Origin: Phascolomyces articulosus | Lineage: Eukaryota; Mucoromycota; Mucoromycetes; Mucorales; Lichtheimiaceae | Length of the DNA stretch: 64,000 bases | Assembly (NCBI GenBank): GCA_025677815.1 | Contig: JAIXMP010000071.1 | Location: 31,227 to 95,226 of the forward strand | Direction of reading: 5' to 3' | Part shown: positions 13,678 to 27,262 of the stretch, in pieces | Position numbering within the stretch: the stretch's first letter is position 1 | Layout: every line of letters starts with the position of its first letter | Notes under the pieces: generated by a model | The model's database searches: none | Told to the model about the DNA's origin: nothing | Seen by the model: only the letters and a program-made list of their open reading frames with translations | Made by a program: the position numbers and the translations under genes

Positions 13678-14302
13678 TAATAAAATAGCATTTCAATTCA
13701 TCCTTTCATCACCATGATAAAAAAAAAGGGGTCCTTCTCTATTAATAATATACGATGGTTACATTGGTATATTAGCTTACCGGATATATATTATTATTCA
13801 CACACACACACACATACACTTGTAGTATTATAATAAGCAACAGGGACCTTTTCTCTCTCTTTCTCTCTCTCTGTTACAAAACAATCTTTTTTTTTAAGGT
13901 TTCTCAAACAGAATTACATAACCCTATGTATTAGGTCGGACAATGCATTTTTTTTTATCATGTTTAAACTTCCGACGTGTTATATAATCAAGGTGCAACC
14001 GCGGGATTGGATGGAAAACCTTAGCAAAAAGGAAGCTAAAACTAGCAAAAATATATAAAAAAGAAAAGGGGAAAATACAACGCAACCTTTTTTTTTTTTC
14101 ATTATATTTCAACTAGACTACCACACACAGGAGAGGAAAAGAAAAAACAAAACCTATACCTCTTCTTTTATATACACTATCTCTCTCTCTCTCTCTCTCT
14201 TTTTTTTTTATATACATACAAAGAAGTATTCCCTCCCCCACCTATATCTATTATCAAACGAATCTATAAATATATCAACAAAAAAAATAACAACACATCA
14301 TT
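13678..14302. promoter_or_regulatory. GAL7 upstream region
   Basis: A 625-bp gap that serves as 3' flank of the Zn2Cys6 gene and promoter of GAL7. It contains (CA)n at 13800-13813, CT tracts at 13852-13872 and 14181-14200, and an A-rich leader (AACAAAAAAAATAACAAC) directly before the ATG. No CGG-N-CCG-type zinc-cluster site was noticed by eye. Confidence 0.45.
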
Positions 14303-15450
<1,148 letters not shown>

Positions 15451-17094
15451 TTTTTTTTTCTTCTTACATATATACACTACTACATTTACATTTATATACA
15501 CACACACAACATACACACACACACACACTTTTTATATACACTCTTACATTTTACAACTGCAACTTCAATTCCCTACACAGACAACATTTCTCTCTTTTCA
15601 TCAACTCCATTTTTTTTTTATCTTTATTATAAAAAATTTTCAATTACTAAAAAAAAGAAAAAAATGAACAAATACAAAATCACTGTAGATAATAACACAT
15701 AATTTGTATATAATTTTTTTTTATTATATAAATATATATATCTATTTTAGACTCTGGTGGAAGTGGCGACAAAAACTGTCGTCCTTTCTTAGACTCTTGC
15801 TTTTTTCCATCCTCCAATGTTGTTCCACTTCTTTTCTTACTACTTCTTCGTCTAATACTACTACTACTACTACCACGACTACGACTACGACTAATTTGTC
15901 AACTTTGACAACTCAACAACAACAACAACATCGTCATACGAATGGAAACGAAAAAGTGACTTCAGCAACAACTACTACATCATCATCATCATGATAATGA
16001 TTTTATACTTTCTCTCTCTCTATGTGTATGTGTATGTCTCTCGCTCTTGTTTGAACCCTGTTTTTTTTTCCTTTTGGTTATATAATAACAAGACAAAGCA
16101 TGATTTTTCCACACACCCTTATTATTTTGACTTTTGGTGAGAAAAATATAACTTCTCCCACCTACTTATTTATTCTTTTACCCAAGTATTCGGATAACCC
16201 ACAAAAAAAATATCAGTTTGTATTACTTTATTTCTTATTTGTTTCTATTATTTATTATTTCTGTACATTATATCCTATTATATTCTATTATTTATTTATT
16301 ATTATTATTATTTATTTCATGGCAATAACATCCCATTTTTTGTTTTCCAAGCAATTTAATAGTATCATGAGGATTAAGCAATAGAAGGGAGGAGGAGTGT
16401 TGTTTTTTTTAATAAATTAAATTGTAAGTGGGAACCTTTTTCTAAATCAAGTTACTTTGGGTTGTACATTATGATGTATGGGAAATTTATAAAAGTTATG
16501 AAAAATGTTGTCAGCAGACAAAATAGACTGATGAGCAATTTAAATACTTGGAATATTATTCAATAGTATAATATATATATATATATATATAATAAATGTA
16601 AGAATAATCTATTGAGCGTTTTTTTAACTTTATCTTTCAATAGGAACATGGACTAATAGATCACTGGTTTCTTTCCCACTGTATAGCCAGATGATGATCC
16701 CGCCCCTCTCTCCCTGAAACAAAATAATAAAGTTAATGGTGCGGTTTATATAAAAGTACTTTTTGTCTTAGAGTACTAGGTTTTTTTTTCTTACACCTTG
16801 AAGAATACTTTCTTTGAACCATAGGTCTGTAGTTTAAAATTTTATTTTATTATTGTGGAAGATTAGTTGACCTACACCTGTAGGTATTTGGGAATAAAAT
16901 TAATTAAATGGATGATTAAAAGGCAAAACTGAAAAAACCTCTAATAGAGGAAAAAGTAATGCTTGATTACGGTATACAAAGTAGTGATAATGGAGATATA
17001 TAATTAAAGTATAAAATATATATTGTGTGGAGAAAGAGAGAAAGTGGGAATGGGTGGTAAGAAAGAAAATAACACACCTAAGTGTGTTATTCAT
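15451..17094. other. Intergenic, no gene recognised
   Basis: AT-rich with CA and CT repeats. A short open stretch at 15,766-15,994 reads as a Thr/Gln-rich peptide after a plausible acceptor, but it has no partner exon and no motif. The right half is long A/T runs with a TA repeat at 16569-16592. Confidence 0.5.
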
Positions 17095-17377
17095 CATATA
17101 TAGCTGGCTGTTCTAGTTCTTCTTCTGGGTCTGGTTCATTATCATCATCAAATATTTCGTCTGGATGGCTCAGGCGATCGATCTCTCGTATGACGTGAAT
17201 CAATGCTGGTCATGTTTTATCCCATTAACCAAATGTAAAGACATCCTTCAGATCGAGGTAAACTTGTTCACTATATGGTCGATTGCTTGCATATTGTTTG
17301 GGAGGCTAGGGTATTTCTCCAAAAGCTTCGGTTAAATCTCGGAATCTTAGCTGTAGTAGAGTGCACTTGGAGAAATG

Positions 17378-17408
<31 letters not shown>

Positions 17409-18721
17409 TGCTTTACTTGACACCATAGGTCTGTTAACTGATTAAAAAGGTAGCGTAATTATTCTTAAAATTTATTTTGATTATATATTATTTAATGAAA
17501 ATATATGTAAATGCTGTTTTGGTGGGAACATATATGATAAAGATTGAGAATGAAAGAGAAAATATTGTTAAAATGGTGTGGGATGAGTAATATTGAATTG
17601 AAAAATATAGTGCGAAAAAAAAAATAATTACTTTAAGCCAAGAGAGTGAGGCGTCACTGGTTTCTCTACTTCCACCTCTTCGTCCTGATAATGATGGTGT
17701 ATGCGAAAAAACTTGCTGATGAGATAAATGATTTTGTTGATGAAGACGATGATGATGCAACTGAGAAAAGGAGTTGCGGCTGTTACTTCATGAGGAATCT
17801 AGTACTGGGTGGAATACTAGTTTCTATATCTTCAATAACTTATAAAATGGTGCTTTTGATTGATGAAATGTACTTCATGATTGCTAAAACGTTGATTGAA
17901 AATACTCCAATATTGGATGAGGTGATTGTATATCTTGAAGTGTGATTAATACGGCATATAGATCCACAAGCATAAAATCCATGTTGATCAAATAAAAAGA
18001 ATAGCCTACTATGTAAACATAGTTTCATCATGAGTACATTTGCATCGCTGTTTTAAGTTCAAAATGAATAAGCATAATAGAGAAACATTTTTACCCATCA
18101 TTATGATTCCAAACGTAGATATGTAATTCTTTTTGTCAGGATATTTTTCAAGCATACCAAGAACATTTGAATTGTGATTCGATCATTTCCTTCGTGTCAG
18201 TTTCTCCTTCATCACTTTGTCATAGTAAAAATTCCTGGTGTCATTACTTTTCTTTTTGGACACTCCATGTACGATTATTATTATACTATTCTTTATAACT
18301 CTTTGTAATGTGCAGCACTTTCTGCTTAACATCTTTTACGTTCTTTTTAAATCTCTTATTATCTTTATTATTTATATTGGCTACGGTTCTTTTATCCGCC
18401 AAAAATAATTACGACAACTTCTTGCTGCTTCATCACACAGCTATATTCTCCTCTATCGTATAAAATTCTCAAGTCGACTTTTGTGTCATGACCTTTCCGT
18501 TTTCCAAGTAGTTCGTCCTGCGTTTTGTTTTTACTTATTGCTACTCTCTCCTGTTCACCTCTAAGATGTACATAATCATATAAATAACCATCAGCACTTT
18601 GTAATAAAACTAATGCCATTAATAATGAAAAAAAAAGAATCCCCAGAAAATAAATATAGTTACCAATGTACTAACTACCATTGTATCATTAAAAGAATAT
18701 CTGATCATGGACCAAATTCAG

Positions 18722-18776
18722 CAAATTGTTATATCATTTTATAAATTGTTATATCATTTTATAAATTGTTAGAACC
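18722..18776. repeat. Short tandem repeat
   Basis: Two and a half copies of a 20-bp unit (AAATTGTTATATCATTTTAT) just outside the left end of the MULE, inside the split pseudogene. Confidence 0.85.
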
Positions 18777-18933
18777 TTTAAAGAAATTTTATTTATAACA
18801 CGACATCAATTGAATAATACATTATCGAAACAAGGTAATGGTATAGTTTTTGTTTTGTTTTGTTTTTGTACGGATATACTGTAGCCAAATGTTCCATGAT
18901 ACAGGTTTTTGCACTAGATTCCATGCATCTTGA

Positions 18934-18941
18934 TTTAAGTT
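18934..18941. repeat. Target-site duplication, left copy
   Basis: TTTAAGTT immediately before the left inverted repeat. The same eight bases follow the right inverted repeat at 25554-25561. Eight to eleven bases is the usual range for Mutator-like elements. Confidence 0.85.
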
Positions 18942-19118
18942 GAGAATTACTACACGCGTAGGCTTCATTCGAAGTCAGATAGGTTATTATTCGAAGCCAG
19001 ACTACACGCGTAGGTTACACACCAGTCATCTTAGGACCAACCTACGTGCAACCTACGCGTGTAGTCTGACTTCAAATACTATACAACTTGTGCGACCTGT
19101 CATACTACATGCGTGGTC
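18942..19118 (+). repeat. MULE left terminal inverted repeat
   Basis: 177 bp. Pairs with 25398-25553. The motif CTACACGCGTAGG occurs at 18950-18962 and 19002-19014, inverted at 19052-19064, and degenerate at 19105-19116. It carries 21 bp absent from the right repeat, a partial duplication of the CGAAGTCAGA segment. Confidence 0.92.
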
Positions 19119-20354
19119 AGACTCCAGTTTAATAAATGATAAAGAAAAAAAAAACCCTTATAATGCAAATCTGATTTACCTCATACATTGTTACATAAAT
19201 TTGTGAAAATCAATAAATTACACAACGGGCACTTCTATTTTAAAATATCATAATGACATAGTGTTTTATCTAGTAGGAACATTTGCATAACACAATATTA
19301 TTAGAGGAATGATCAACATTTTCATTAAATTACACATCTTATACATCTACATATGAACAGTTGCTAGTGATAATCAATCAAACACTGATGTCGATTACTA
19401 TTATTATGGAAATTCCATGAATGCACATATAGATCATTTATATTGCGATATAATTATGTTATTGTCAAGGAAGCACATATATACAGATCATTAAAATATA
19501 CATAACCTTGCATAATTGGGATGGTATATACAACTCTATCAAGATCTTAAAATTATACAGTTTTTAAATAAAATGAGTACAAGCTATAATAGTTACTTAC
19601 TGATAGTAATGCTTATTATAGATATTAATATGTTAACTCACATATATAATGAAACAAAACAGTTGTAAGCAAATGCAGCTTATTAGCTATTATACATATA
19701 TATATTGATGATGTATAGATTTGTGCTATTTAATGAATTCTTACAAAATATGTTTGTAAGGTATATAAGCGAAGTAGTAAATATATGGTGCCTGTAAAAC
19801 ATTGCTCAGCACACAAATTTGCTAACATATAATGGAGGTTGATGGTCGACATTCCCATTAATATGTTTTTTTTTTGGTCTCTATATACAATCTCATGCTT
19901 AATCGTGCATATGATTTGTCATCTTTAGTACTCCATAGATACACATGTCAATCAACAAAATATATGTATAATTTTATGCCGTGTTCATAATCTGCATTTC
20001 GATTTTAAACATTTTTTTTCTAACATTATATACAACCACATGTTCGGCTAGCATGTGCATGATATAATATTCTAAATATTACTTGGTCACATATGTTGTT
20101 GATCATTGACTTTATGGGCTACCTATTATTGCAATTATGCACAGCATGATATGATATACACGGTGCATCTCATTTAAAGCAGATCAGCACTTGAATATGA
20201 TTAATACTTTAGTCAAGTAATACTTGGTCTTACAGGAACAACTTTTTTACGTATTTAAGTCTTGATTTGATGAGTATATAAATAAAGTTGGTTGAAACAT
20301 CAAAAAATATTATCACTACATTTTTTTTGTTATAACTACAACATTACCTATATC

Positions 20355-23300
20355 ATGTCATTATTATTTCCACAATCTCTTGAAGATATCCTTAACAAGA
20401 CGGATTACAAAACCAAAGATGAAGCATTCGCAATTGTTCAGAACTACGCGGCCAGAGTAGGCTTTTCCGTCATTAAGTCTAATAGTGGTATTTCTTATTG
20501 TACCTTTGAATGCTGCCATGCTGGATTACCACGAGCGGGCTCAAGTAATAAGGATGAAGGTAAAAGAAATAAAGGAAAATGTGTCATATGAAGGAAATAT
20601 TTTTATTTCTATTCAAATAAACAGATATTTTTTGTGTTAGCACTATATTAAATATGCTGTTTACATCTTATATAGATCCTACAGTGAAGACATACAAAGA
20701 TAAAAACGGTATTGAGAAAAAAAAGCCGACTCGTAAATCAAGAAAGACTGGCTGTACTTGGAAAATCAATATTTCATGCAGCGATACCAATAACAACCGA
20801 TGGAAATTTTCAACAATGTTATCTGACATCCCAGAGCATAACCATAATATGAGCATGAATCCTTTGATATACCATGAGCACCGTGATAAAGATGTATACG
20901 AACGCCAAAATATTATTAGTCAACTAGAAGCAGGTATTGCCCCAGGACAGATTATGAAGCAACAACGTGTGAATCTGCCACCACCATCAGTAGCAACAGC
21001 ACTACCAACTCAAATTCCAGGACTTGCTTCTCAATCTTTCTTTGGACAACCATTACCATATCCACCTACTCCAGTTATTACACCTATCTATGTTGCTGCA
21101 CCAATGTATGTCACTGCACCAACAACAATAACTCAACAACCAAGATATATAGGTCACCACAATATGATTCCAAAAGATTTATATAACATTGGGCAAAAAA
21201 TTCGTAAAAATCAAAATAACCGCGGTAATTATCAAGAAATGTATTTAATTACGACCTTTTTGGAACGACATGGATATATATATCGTTATGATACCGACAG
21301 CACTAAAAATCTCACCAAGTCTATTTTTACAACACATACAACATGTATTGAAAAGGCACGACGATTTCCTGAAGTTATTGTGATCGACTGTACATATCGC
21401 AGCAATCGAAACATGATGCCCTTACTCAATATTTTAGGTGTCAGCAACTTGGGTGCAGAAAATTACCGTAGTGACAAATTACGTTCATATTATATTGGAA
21501 GTGCTGTGATGTCAGACGAAAAAGCATTATCGTATGATTGGGTGGTTGAAAAATTGGCGCAAGTCGTCTGGGCTCCTGAAAGCGGTTCTACACCAAAGCT
21601 TTTTGTTACTGATGGTGATAGTGCATTAGCAAGTTCATTGCATAAACATTTTCCTGGTGTTCCGCATATCTTGTGTGTATGGCATATCAAGAAAAATTTT
21701 TGCAAGAAGGTGATGCAGCATGTAGATCGAGAAGAGTTGAAGGAGGAATACGAAGCAATTATTGAAACAATCGACAGGTTGTTATGGTCAAGAACAATCG
21801 ATAAATTTGAAGATGCTATCGGTGACTATAAGAAAGAAGTAAAAAGAACATGTGGTAGTAATAAAGTTGGGGGAGCGGATATCATTAGATATCTTGAAGA
21901 AGAGTAAGTAAAAAAAAAAAGTATAATATACCTTTATTTGATTATATAACACAGTAGTGATAGTTAAAAAAATGGTGTTTAACATATTAATCTAAATCTA
22001 CATTTGACATTTTATTATAGAATGCTTCCATTCAAAGAACGCTGGGCTGGTCCCTGGGTAGAGTCTTACATCCATTTAGGTGCAAGATCCACGCAGAGAG
22101 CTGAAGGTTTTCATGCGAATCTAAAGAAAATAATTGATCGCCCTGGTCGGATGCTACATACATTTGAAAGTATACATGAATACCTTAATAATGCTGTAAG
22201 TAATAAATAAAATTAAGAAAAAGTGTAGATATTTCAAAAGAATAGTCATATAACCTTTCAGAGTACTCTAATACATGAATAATACTATATAAATTTATTA
22301 CAATTTATAGGATTTTAAAGAAGATATACAACAGAATCGCGAATGTCAACTTACGTGGATAATCGAAGATAAAGCCACACCAAATGATAACCGTCTCAGG
22401 AAACAGATTGGACACCTACAAGGTACCATATGCCACTTTGCTCTATACAAGACATTGGGAGAGATTCAAGCTTCTCGGTACATGAATGAAGACATGTTGC
22501 TGGAATGTGGTATATTTTGCGAAGCAAAAACGAATTATAACTTACCTTGTCGTCATGTGTTATACCAATTCTTGGATAAACCTCTGGACCCTGAATTATA
22601 TCATGAACGATGGTGGCTAACACAACCGACAGGTAATAAATTTTAAATGACAGTTTATTATGTACTCTATTTTTTTTTAAAAAAAAAACAGAACTATTTA
22701 GACTAATTTTATTTTTCTGGTTGATGTATATGATATAATAGACAATATCCTCAAGGGATCACTTACTGAAGATATAGGAAATATTGATACTATTGCTGGC
22801 ACTGATGATGATCTACAAACATTTAATCGGTATCAAGAAATGAAAGAAAGAATTGTTACAACATACATGTCATGTCAAAATAACCAACAGCGTCAAGATT
22901 TAATTACAGCAGTTAATTCTGCATTGAAAAAATTCTCCCCTGTTCCTGTTGAAAACCTTGTTTTACCCAAATCTGTCAAAACTAAAGGCCGTCCTCCAAA
23001 AAAATCGATTGGTTCAAGAATACCTTCGGGCTGGGAACAACTTGAGGAAGAAGCAAAGGAGAAACAGAAGCTTAAAGAAAAAGAAGCCAAGCAATTGAAA
23101 GAAAAGAAACCCCTTTCACCTTCAAACAAACCTCTCATCCCCCATCGAAACAAGCGACCGAAGAAGGATGAACCAAATATGAATGATGAACTACTCAAGA
23201 ATGATAAGAGTACAATGTAAGTAAACAAAATATATAAATAATTACTATCAAGATACGAAATATAAATTGATTATATAATATATATTTGTATAACTAATAA

Positions 23301-24982
23301 TATTTATAATATTCAATATATATATATTTCTACAACTTTAGCATTTTACACCGAGATATTCCTTTGGAAAACACAATTGAAGCAGTCGAAATTATAGATG
23401 ATGGATGGTGTGGCTTTCGTACTTTAGCTTACATTATTCACAAGGACCAAGACAAGTATTTGGATATTAAGGAAAAAATGTATTCATATGTCAAGGAAAA
23501 TGAAGACCTCTGTTATACGTATGTTTGCCAAGGACATGCTACTGTATTTAATGACTTGCTTAAACGGTTGGCATATGGTATTGTACCTAGGTTACGAACT
23601 CGCTCTGTCTGCTACAAGGAATATTGGTTTGATGCAGCTCAAGATGCTCAAATTGCAGCAAACGCTTTCAGTATACCTATCGCTGTTTATTCTGATGGTA
23701 GTGTTCATGAATCAATACTTTATCTTCCATATGACTTACCTGATGGACAGCCCTTACCAGAAATTATGCATTTTGTTAATGGCAATCACTTTCAAACCAT
23801 CAAGACAAAACGGTTTCCACGAATGACTTGGCCTCCTATTCTCCCTCAACCCATGGCAATCTGGGAATCTCGTGGTCGGGATCAAAGTGAATACAAGGCA
23901 GCTTGGAAGTACATACATAGAAAGAAGTATCCCAAAATTACAAGCACAAATGGATCTTCCAAGCAACCGATTGTTATAGAAGATGATGATGACAAAGCCT
24001 CTAGTAAAGATAAAGTTTTGGAAGAACTAAGAGAAAAGTTAAAGACAATTGAAGCCATACCAGTTGAACGAGGTACGTACATTATAATAGAGTAAAAAAA
24101 ATACCAAAGCATAACCTTTTTGAATTATTTTTTAATCTTTAATATTTATAATATTTTACCGTAAATATGAATAGTCATATATCCATGCCCGTTCTGTGGA
24201 ACTTCACTTGGTGACCCTATGCCAGAGGCTATCAAGAAAGTGTACGACGAATACGTCCAAAAAAATGAACAGTATCGGAAGGATAGAGAGAAGGAAGCTG
24301 TAGATAAAGATACCCGATTTATTCAAATTCGCACAATAACTCGAGACCTACAATTGACGTTCCAGGAACAAATGAATTTTTGCCAAGTCCATAAGATTGA
24401 ATTGATTTACAAGCCAGAGGCTATTGAAAAAGGCTATCCACAAGATATAAACTTCAGGGCATTGCCAGAGCGAATCTTGCCACATCTGGAAACACTTGTT
24501 GAAATTGCCAAAGGAAAGCTTTACAGTCCTTTTCGTGATAATGAGGAAGCCTTTTTTAAGGAAAATAAAAGATTCGTAAAAAGAAGTGTCATGGCAAGAA
24601 TGTCTCGTATGGAAATGTATACGGTAATTATATTTGATATTGTTATAAGTACTACTTTCTCTAGCTTGTTTTATATATATAAATTAATGTAACAATGTTA
24701 TAATTTTTTTAGAGCGGATATTATGGAATACGAGGTAGAGATGTTATGTTACGAGTCCTACAACGTGAGTTACTCTTTACAAAGAAGATAGCAAGTAAAG
24801 ATACAAAACCATTGGACGAAATCACATTCATACAGACTATCCTTGTACCCGAATGTAGTATTCTCCTAATCCAGCAAGATTTGGATATATCATATTCTGA
24901 AGCATATGAAATCCTAATTGGCAGTCATAAGTATGGCAATTATACATATAATGATGTTGTGGATGAGGACTATGATGATTAA
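20355..24982 (+). CDS. MULE transposase fused to OTU protease and RTC4-like domains
   Basis: Eight exons: 20355-20559, 20676-21903, 22021-22195, 22311-22632, 22742-23216, 23342-24072, 24175-24623 and 24713-24982. All seven junctions keep phase, giving 1,284 residues. Residues 1-130 are FAR1/WRKY-GCM1-like (Cys/His, EHNHNM). The MULE DDE core has D306 (VIVIDCTYRS), D381 (FVTDGDSALA, CVWHIKKN) and E506 (STQRAEGFH). A SWIM-type finger follows (C602, C606, C616, H618). Residues about 700-800 are Lys/Pro-rich. An OTU-like cysteine protease follows with D822/C825 (DDGWCGFRTLAY), YWFDAAQDAQIAANAF and H951 (VNGNHF). Residues 1045-1284 read as a CPFC pair plus an RTC4-like domain (NFCQVHKIELIYKPEAIEKG, SGYYGIRG, TFIQTILVPECSILLIQQDL). 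The transposase is certain. OTU is very likely; RTC4-like is likely from motif order. Confidence 0.92.
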
Positions 24983-25397
24983 AATGATGCATCCTTGAGT
25001 AATATCATAGTAATTATAATAAGATTATAATTATTTTCTCTCTTTCTTTCCCACCTCTCTTCCCATTTCTTCTTCTTCTTTTTTTTTATTACTTTTTCTC
25101 TTTTCGATATTTCTTCCATTTTTTCTTCTCTTTATATCTGTCACCAATCCCATTAGTACTATTTTATTTTTAATGATGTACATTGACATCTTTTTATATG
25201 TAATGGAAAAACTTACAATATATAAATATTCTTTAAAAAAAATACTTTTATGTATCTTTTTCTTCTTTTATGTAGTTAAATGATCGTTATTTTTGATATT
25301 TATTTTGTATTAGTTTTCGTTGCAACTATATATCTTCTAATATTTCTGACTTAATTGTAAATGGGAGAGACAACATACACAGTAAGATTGAGAGTGG

Positions 25398-25553
25398 GAC
25401 CATGCGTGTAGTATGACAGGTGGCACAAGTTGTATAATATTTGAAGTCAGACTACACGCGTAGGTTGCACATAGGTTGGTCCTAAGATGACTAGTATGTA
25501 ACCTACGCGTGTAGTCTGACTTCGAATAATAACCTACGCGTGTAGTAATTCTC
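25398..25553 (-). repeat. MULE right terminal inverted repeat
   Basis: 156 bp, reverse complement of the left repeat with a handful of mismatches and without its extra 21 bp. Ends in CTACGCGTGTAGTAATTCTC against the duplicated TTTAAGTT. Confidence 0.92.
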
Positions 25554-25960
25554 TTTAAGTTTTGTAGATCCTCATAAGTTTTCTAAATGTCAGTTACAAG
25601 TAAAATAAATTATCCCATCGTTAATATCCAATTCAAATAAACAAATGATTTATATAAAAAGTCAATACTTACTATTGAGTTTCACCAGGGTCTGATAAAA
25701 CTCTATATTCTCTTCTACTACAACGCCAGACGGTAATGTCCTCTTTGTATTACCTATGTTTTTGTTAAGTGTTTTTTCCATCCGATCGATAAGGGATGTT
25801 GATGAAGTAGCAGTAGGTATTATAGATTGCGCAGCAGTATATGAGGTTGCTGCAATAGGCGGGATCAGAGTAAGCAGCAGGCCGCGCCGACGCAGTGGGA
25901 GTGGTGAGGAGATTCAATTTCTTTCGTCTTCAACTTAATCTCATACCAATCAATTTCACC
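25554..25960 (-). pseudogene. Upstream part of the gene split by the MULE
   Basis: Reading minus from about 25,880: an open stretch with SLIDRMEKTLNKNIGNTKRT and LPSGVVVEENIEFYQTLVKL, then a consensus donor (AATA/GTAAGT), a roughly 105-bp intron with a CTGAC branch-like box and a TTTAG acceptor. The next exon runs into the MULE end, and joining across the element (one target duplication removed) leaves the frame open for about 46 codons. The intron phase does not join perfectly, so the gene was already damaged or my exon boundary is off by one. Confidence 0.45.
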
Positions 25961-26025
25961 AATGATCTTATGAAGAATTCATCAAGATTGCTTGTTACAT
26001 TATTCAGTTTGCTGGAAAAAAGGCA

Positions 26026-26070
26026 TTGCTTAAACGTGCGTTATAGGCACGTTTTAGTTCGTTTAAGCAA
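26026..26070. repeat. Perfect inverted repeat (hairpin)
   Basis: TTGCTTAAACG at 26026-26036 pairs with CGTTTAAGCAA at 26060-26070. A second short pair (ACGTGC/GCACGT) lies inside. There is no U-tract after it and no bacterial context, so it is not a rho-independent terminator. Confidence 0.8.
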
Positions 26071-27262
26071 AGTTTTCTATTAATAAGCTATACCCTTAAC
26101 AAGCTATTATAACGCACGTGATAAGACTCTTTTTTTTTGTAGTGTATATTGAGAAGCTGGTGGCAGTAAAAATATATTTACACATTTGTTTCATTACCCC
26201 CATTTATAAATAGCAACCCAATATCTCTTATTTAGGTTGTTGTTCACGTCCAGTAAAGTAGAGATTTGTTCGAGAAAATATGCTAATGAAGGTTTGTTGG
26301 CATGTTCGAGATATGAAGAAACAGCTAAATATATTTAAAAAGTAAAATACAATGATTAAACGTGTCAATTATTGACTTTTTACCTTGAAAATGAATTTCT
26401 TCACAGCTTTGAAGGTTTGGCACGCTCTCAGTCGGTGTTCACATAGTGATAAGTGTTTGCTTGAGTGGTATGTGATAGGAATAAGTCAGATATACAGAGT
26501 AAAAGGCACCTGGTTGGATGCTTGATATTTTTTTTTGAGAGATAAATCAATATAGAAGAAAGTATTCTATGAACCAGAAGGAAATGGATACTGATACAAA
26601 TTTGGTTGTGCATTATACAAGCTGAAGAGGACACGGGCAATGATGGAGTAACTACTGACAAGAGATTGAATATAAGAAGGAACATATAGCGAAAAAAAAT
26701 AGCAGAATATATACAGATATTGAAGAAGGGGGTCCCAAGGAAAGGTCAAACAAGTCTATGTTCCACACACTGACCATTTTAAAGTACAATCATAAAGGAA
26801 ATGTAGATACAAATAGAACAATATGCGTGTGTGGATGTGGTGAAAGAGTGACTTGTGTAATACATCTAGGGTAACCAAAAACTTTCTATTACATTTTTCG
26901 TGTGTACATAATACAAAATTCAAATTATAAACTTACTGTGTTTTTTTTACGCCACATTCCTACGTCTACGCGTTTGCACATCTGACAACCACATAAGAAG
27001 TTGAAAGAGGTGTTTTAATATATGCATCCAGTATCATTGTTATAAAAAGAGTGTACTAAATTACCTGCTAAGTCAGGATGGTAAGACGTGGCCCTGAGAA
27101 ACCCATACTCATTATTATCCTCTCTTGGTTATTGAGAAGGATGTAAAGGGAGGCTATAGAAAAGAAAAAGAGAAACTATTTTATTAGTAAAAACAGCATT
27201 TCATAGAATGATAAACTACACTTTTCTGATTTTTTTTTCTTGCCAACATCGTACTTTATGTA

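Larger units (their letters stand above)
17095..18941 (-). pseudogene. Downstream part of a decayed gene split by the MULE insertion
   Basis: Several minus-strand stretches look protein-like but are separated by stops and frameshifts. Reading 5' to 3': an open stretch next to the MULE (DLQNLNQDAWNLVQKPVSWN, near 18,900); 18,619-18,392 with GKRKGHDTKVDLRILYDRGE; 18,030-17,840 with FLFDQHGFYACGSICRINHT; and 17,320-17,097, where PALIHVIREIDRLSHPDEIF and an acidic EEELEQPAIYDE tail follow two in-frame stops. The order fits one protein running from 25.9 kb down to 17.1 kb. The pattern resembles a large family of uncharacterised Mucoromycota proteins that I cannot name. A 27-T run sits at 17383-17409. 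Confidence 0.5.
18942..25553 (+). mobile_element. Complete Mutator-like (MULE) DNA transposon, 6.6 kb
   Basis: Bounded by long inverted repeats (18942-19118 and 25398-25553) and an 8-bp duplication, TTTAAGTT. Both termini begin GAGAATTACTACACGCGTAG. It carries one plus-strand gene of eight exons with no internal stop, so it could encode a working transposase. About 1.2 kb of non-coding DNA (19119-20354) lies before the gene and about 415 bp (24983-25397) after it. The nearly perfect duplication, well-matched ends and open frame suggest fairly recent insertion. Confidence 0.93.

Noticed and set aside
15704..15994. Thr/Gln-rich open frame after GAL7
   Set aside because: Low-complexity, no start context, no matching upstream exon. 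It might be part of a 3' UTR or lost exon but cannot be supported.
17646..17945. Plus-strand frame with a hydrophobic stretch
   Set aside because: Minus-strand reading in the same place continues the split pseudogene, and the plus frame has no supporting exon or motif.
20668..24112. Several minus-strand frames inside the MULE gene
   Set aside because: Antisense shadows of a well-supported plus-strand coding region.
25756..25938. Plus-strand frame of 60 codons ending in Arg/Ser-rich sequence
   Set aside because: The minus strand here reads as the upstream part of the split gene; the plus frame looks like its shadow.
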